Made by a program: the position numbers and the translations under genes. The notes under the pieces are model-generated. The model made no database searches. It was not told the origin of the DNA and worked only from the letters and a program-made list of their open reading frames with translations. Shown here piece after piece: positions 63,062 through 64,000 of a DNA stretch of 64,000 bases (positions are counted from its first letter, which is position 1; every line of letters starts with the position of its first letter). The stretch comes from Aphanothece saxicola GSE-SYN-MK-01-06B. Its GTDB lineage: Bacteria > Cyanobacteriota > Cyanobacteriia > PCC-6307 > Cyanobiaceae. The stretch spans positions 186,001 to 250,000 of the forward strand of contig JAHHGT010000002.1 of the NCBI GenBank assembly GCA_019359745.1, read 5' to 3'.

Positions 63062-64000
63062 CTATTCGCCGCCCTGAACGGCCAGCAGCTTGCGCTGTTG
63101 CTTCCAGCGCAGCACCTGCCAGACCAGGAACACCATCAGCAGCGGCAGCACCGCCACCAGCACCACGAACCGGAAGGTGTTGTCGACGATCTCACCGCCG
63201 GCGGTGGCGGCCAGGACCTGCTCCACCAGATAGAGCCCGTAGAGCCCAAGCAACAGCCAGCCCTCGAGGCGGGAGATCGTTCCGTTGCTCCAGAAGATCG
63301 GCAGGCAGGCCAGGGTGGTGGCCACCATGATCGGCAGGTCGCGGCTCACCATCACCGGATCCACCGCCAGCCCCTTGCCGCCGGACACCACGGCGCAGAG
63401 GCCCAGGATCACCACCTGGTTGAGCAGGTTGCTGCCCACCACGTTGCCGATGGCCAGGTCGGCCTTGCCCCGGTAGGCGGCCACCACGGAGGTGACCAGC
63501 TCGGGCATGGAGGTGCCGGCCGCCACGATCGTCAGGCCGATCACCGTCTGGCTCACCCCCAGGGCCACGGCAGCCGTGGTGGCCCCCTTCACCAGCAGCT
63601 GGGAGCCGAGCACCAGCAGGGCCAGGCCGGCGGCCAACTTCAGGCCGGCCACCAGCGGGGTGGCCCGTTCCGCTTCGTTGTCCTCATCGTCCTCGGAATC
63701 CTCCGAGGCGGTGCGGATCTCCCAGACGAGATTGGCCACCATCGCGAACAGCAGCGCCACCCCCGCCTGCCAGGTGAGCCGGCCCCCCGAGGCCATGCCC
63801 CACACCGCCATCGAGATGCCCAGCAGCAGGGGCACGTCCCGGCGCACCAGACGGCTCCTGACCTTCAGCGGAACGATGGCCGCACTGGCGCCCAGCACCA
63901 CCAGGATGTTGAAGATGTTGCTGCCCACCACATTGCTGACGGCCAGGTCGGCATCGCCATTGAATGTGGAGATCAGGCTCACGAACAGTTCCGGGGTGCT
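63062..64000 (-). CDS. Na+/Ca2+ antiporter (CaCA family), 5' end cut by window
   Basis: The visible 312 residues cover most of a two-repeat cation/Ca2+ exchanger. The alpha-repeat motifs are STPELFVSLIS followed by GNVVGSN-type VSNVVGSNIFN, and GTSMPELVTSVVAAYRGKAD with IGNVVGSNLLNQ. An acidic cytoplasmic loop (ASEDSEDDEDNEAE) separates the halves. It resembles YrbG/CaxA-type antiporters that export Ca2+ or exchange it with Na+ or H+. The start lies beyond base 64000. Confidence 0.9.
   Translation of the reverse strand, partial: STPELFVSLISTFNGDADLAVSNVVGSNIFNILVVLGASAAIVPLKVRSRLVRRDVPLLLGISMAVWGMASGGRLTWQAGVALLFAMVANLVWEIRTASEDSEDDEDNEAERATPLVAGLKLAAGLALLVLGSQLLVKGATTAAVALGVSQTVIGLTIVAAGTSMPELVTSVVAAYRGKADLAIGNVVGSNLLNQVVILGLCAVVSGGKGLAVDPVMVSRDLPIMVATTLACLPIFWSNGTISRLEGWLLLGLYGLYLVEQVLAATAGGEIVDNTFRFVVLVAVLPLLMVFLVWQVLRWKQQRKLLAVQGGE

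Noticed and set aside
1-64000. tRNA, rRNA, CRISPR arrays, insertion sequences or prophage
   Set aside because: I saw no T-loop or anticodon patterns, no regularly spaced repeats, no transposase or integrase motifs, and no phage structural genes on either strand.

Overview
The window comes from a GC-rich picocyanobacterium, most likely of the Cyanobium/Synechococcus lineage. The evidence is a ferredoxin-type nitrite reductase (nirA), the ABC nitrate transporter nrtABCD with the cyanobacterial NrtC fusion, narB, a CnaT-type regulator, a phytol-kinase-like gene, a group 2 RpoD-like sigma factor, and several GCGATCGC (HIP1) octamers (for example at 17370, 20851 and 36508). No rRNA, tRNA, CRISPR array, transposase or phage gene was seen. 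The sequence is almost entirely genes, with many 4-base ATGA or TGATG overlaps.

Layout. 1-8501: a divergent isochorismatase-family hydrolase and a glutamine synthetase-like ligase, a diguanylate cyclase, a Nudix hydrolase, an Mrr-like protein with altered catalytic residues, a MOSC protein, a PatB-type aminotransferase and an FAD monooxygenase. 8891-11797: a large membrane EAL/GGDEF protein. 11933-34838: a nitrate assimilation island. It holds molybdopterin genes (moaD, moaE, moeA, moaC), siroheme genes (cobA, a CbiX/SirB-like chelatase), nirA with a coupled helical-repeat gene, nrtABCD and narB. Two paralogous TrpD/CnaT-like genes are present, one divergent from each siroheme-related operon. 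In the middle (17668-23803) sit genes with no obvious nitrate role: a class I amidotransferase, a DUF924 gene, an MpaB-type oxygenase, an APC permease, an ABC permease/binding-protein fusion without an ATPase, and a universal stress protein.

34975-41210: central carbon metabolism, with a histidine phosphatase, an unusual transketolase-like protein, phosphoketolase (xfp) and acetate kinase, which together could convert sugar phosphates to acetate. 41215-46467: succinate dehydrogenase genes sdhC-sdhA and sdhB, split by a PAS-GGDEF-EAL gene on the opposite strand. 46528-50213: two glycosyltransferases of lower GC and an MFS exporter. 50269-55696: polyphosphate kinase, the sigma factor, the phytol-kinase-like gene and an MscS channel with a cyclic-nucleotide-binding domain. 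55732-64000: a small hypothetical gene, a DAHP synthase followed by a run of hairpins, aconitase B, a CPBP membrane protease with a probably frameshifted end, an exported amidase, and a Ca2+/cation antiporter cut by the window edge.

In functional terms, NrtABCD imports nitrate, NarB (molybdenum cofactor) reduces it to nitrite, and NirA (siroheme) reduces nitrite to ammonium; the cofactor genes lie in the same neighbourhood. Three separate cyclic-di-GMP enzymes point to strong second-messenger signalling. No single locus is demonstrably a new system. The best leads are the paired CnaT-like genes next to siroheme operons, the nirA-coupled repeat protein, the transketolase-like/xfp/ackA unit, the ATPase-less permease fusion and the degenerate Mrr protein.
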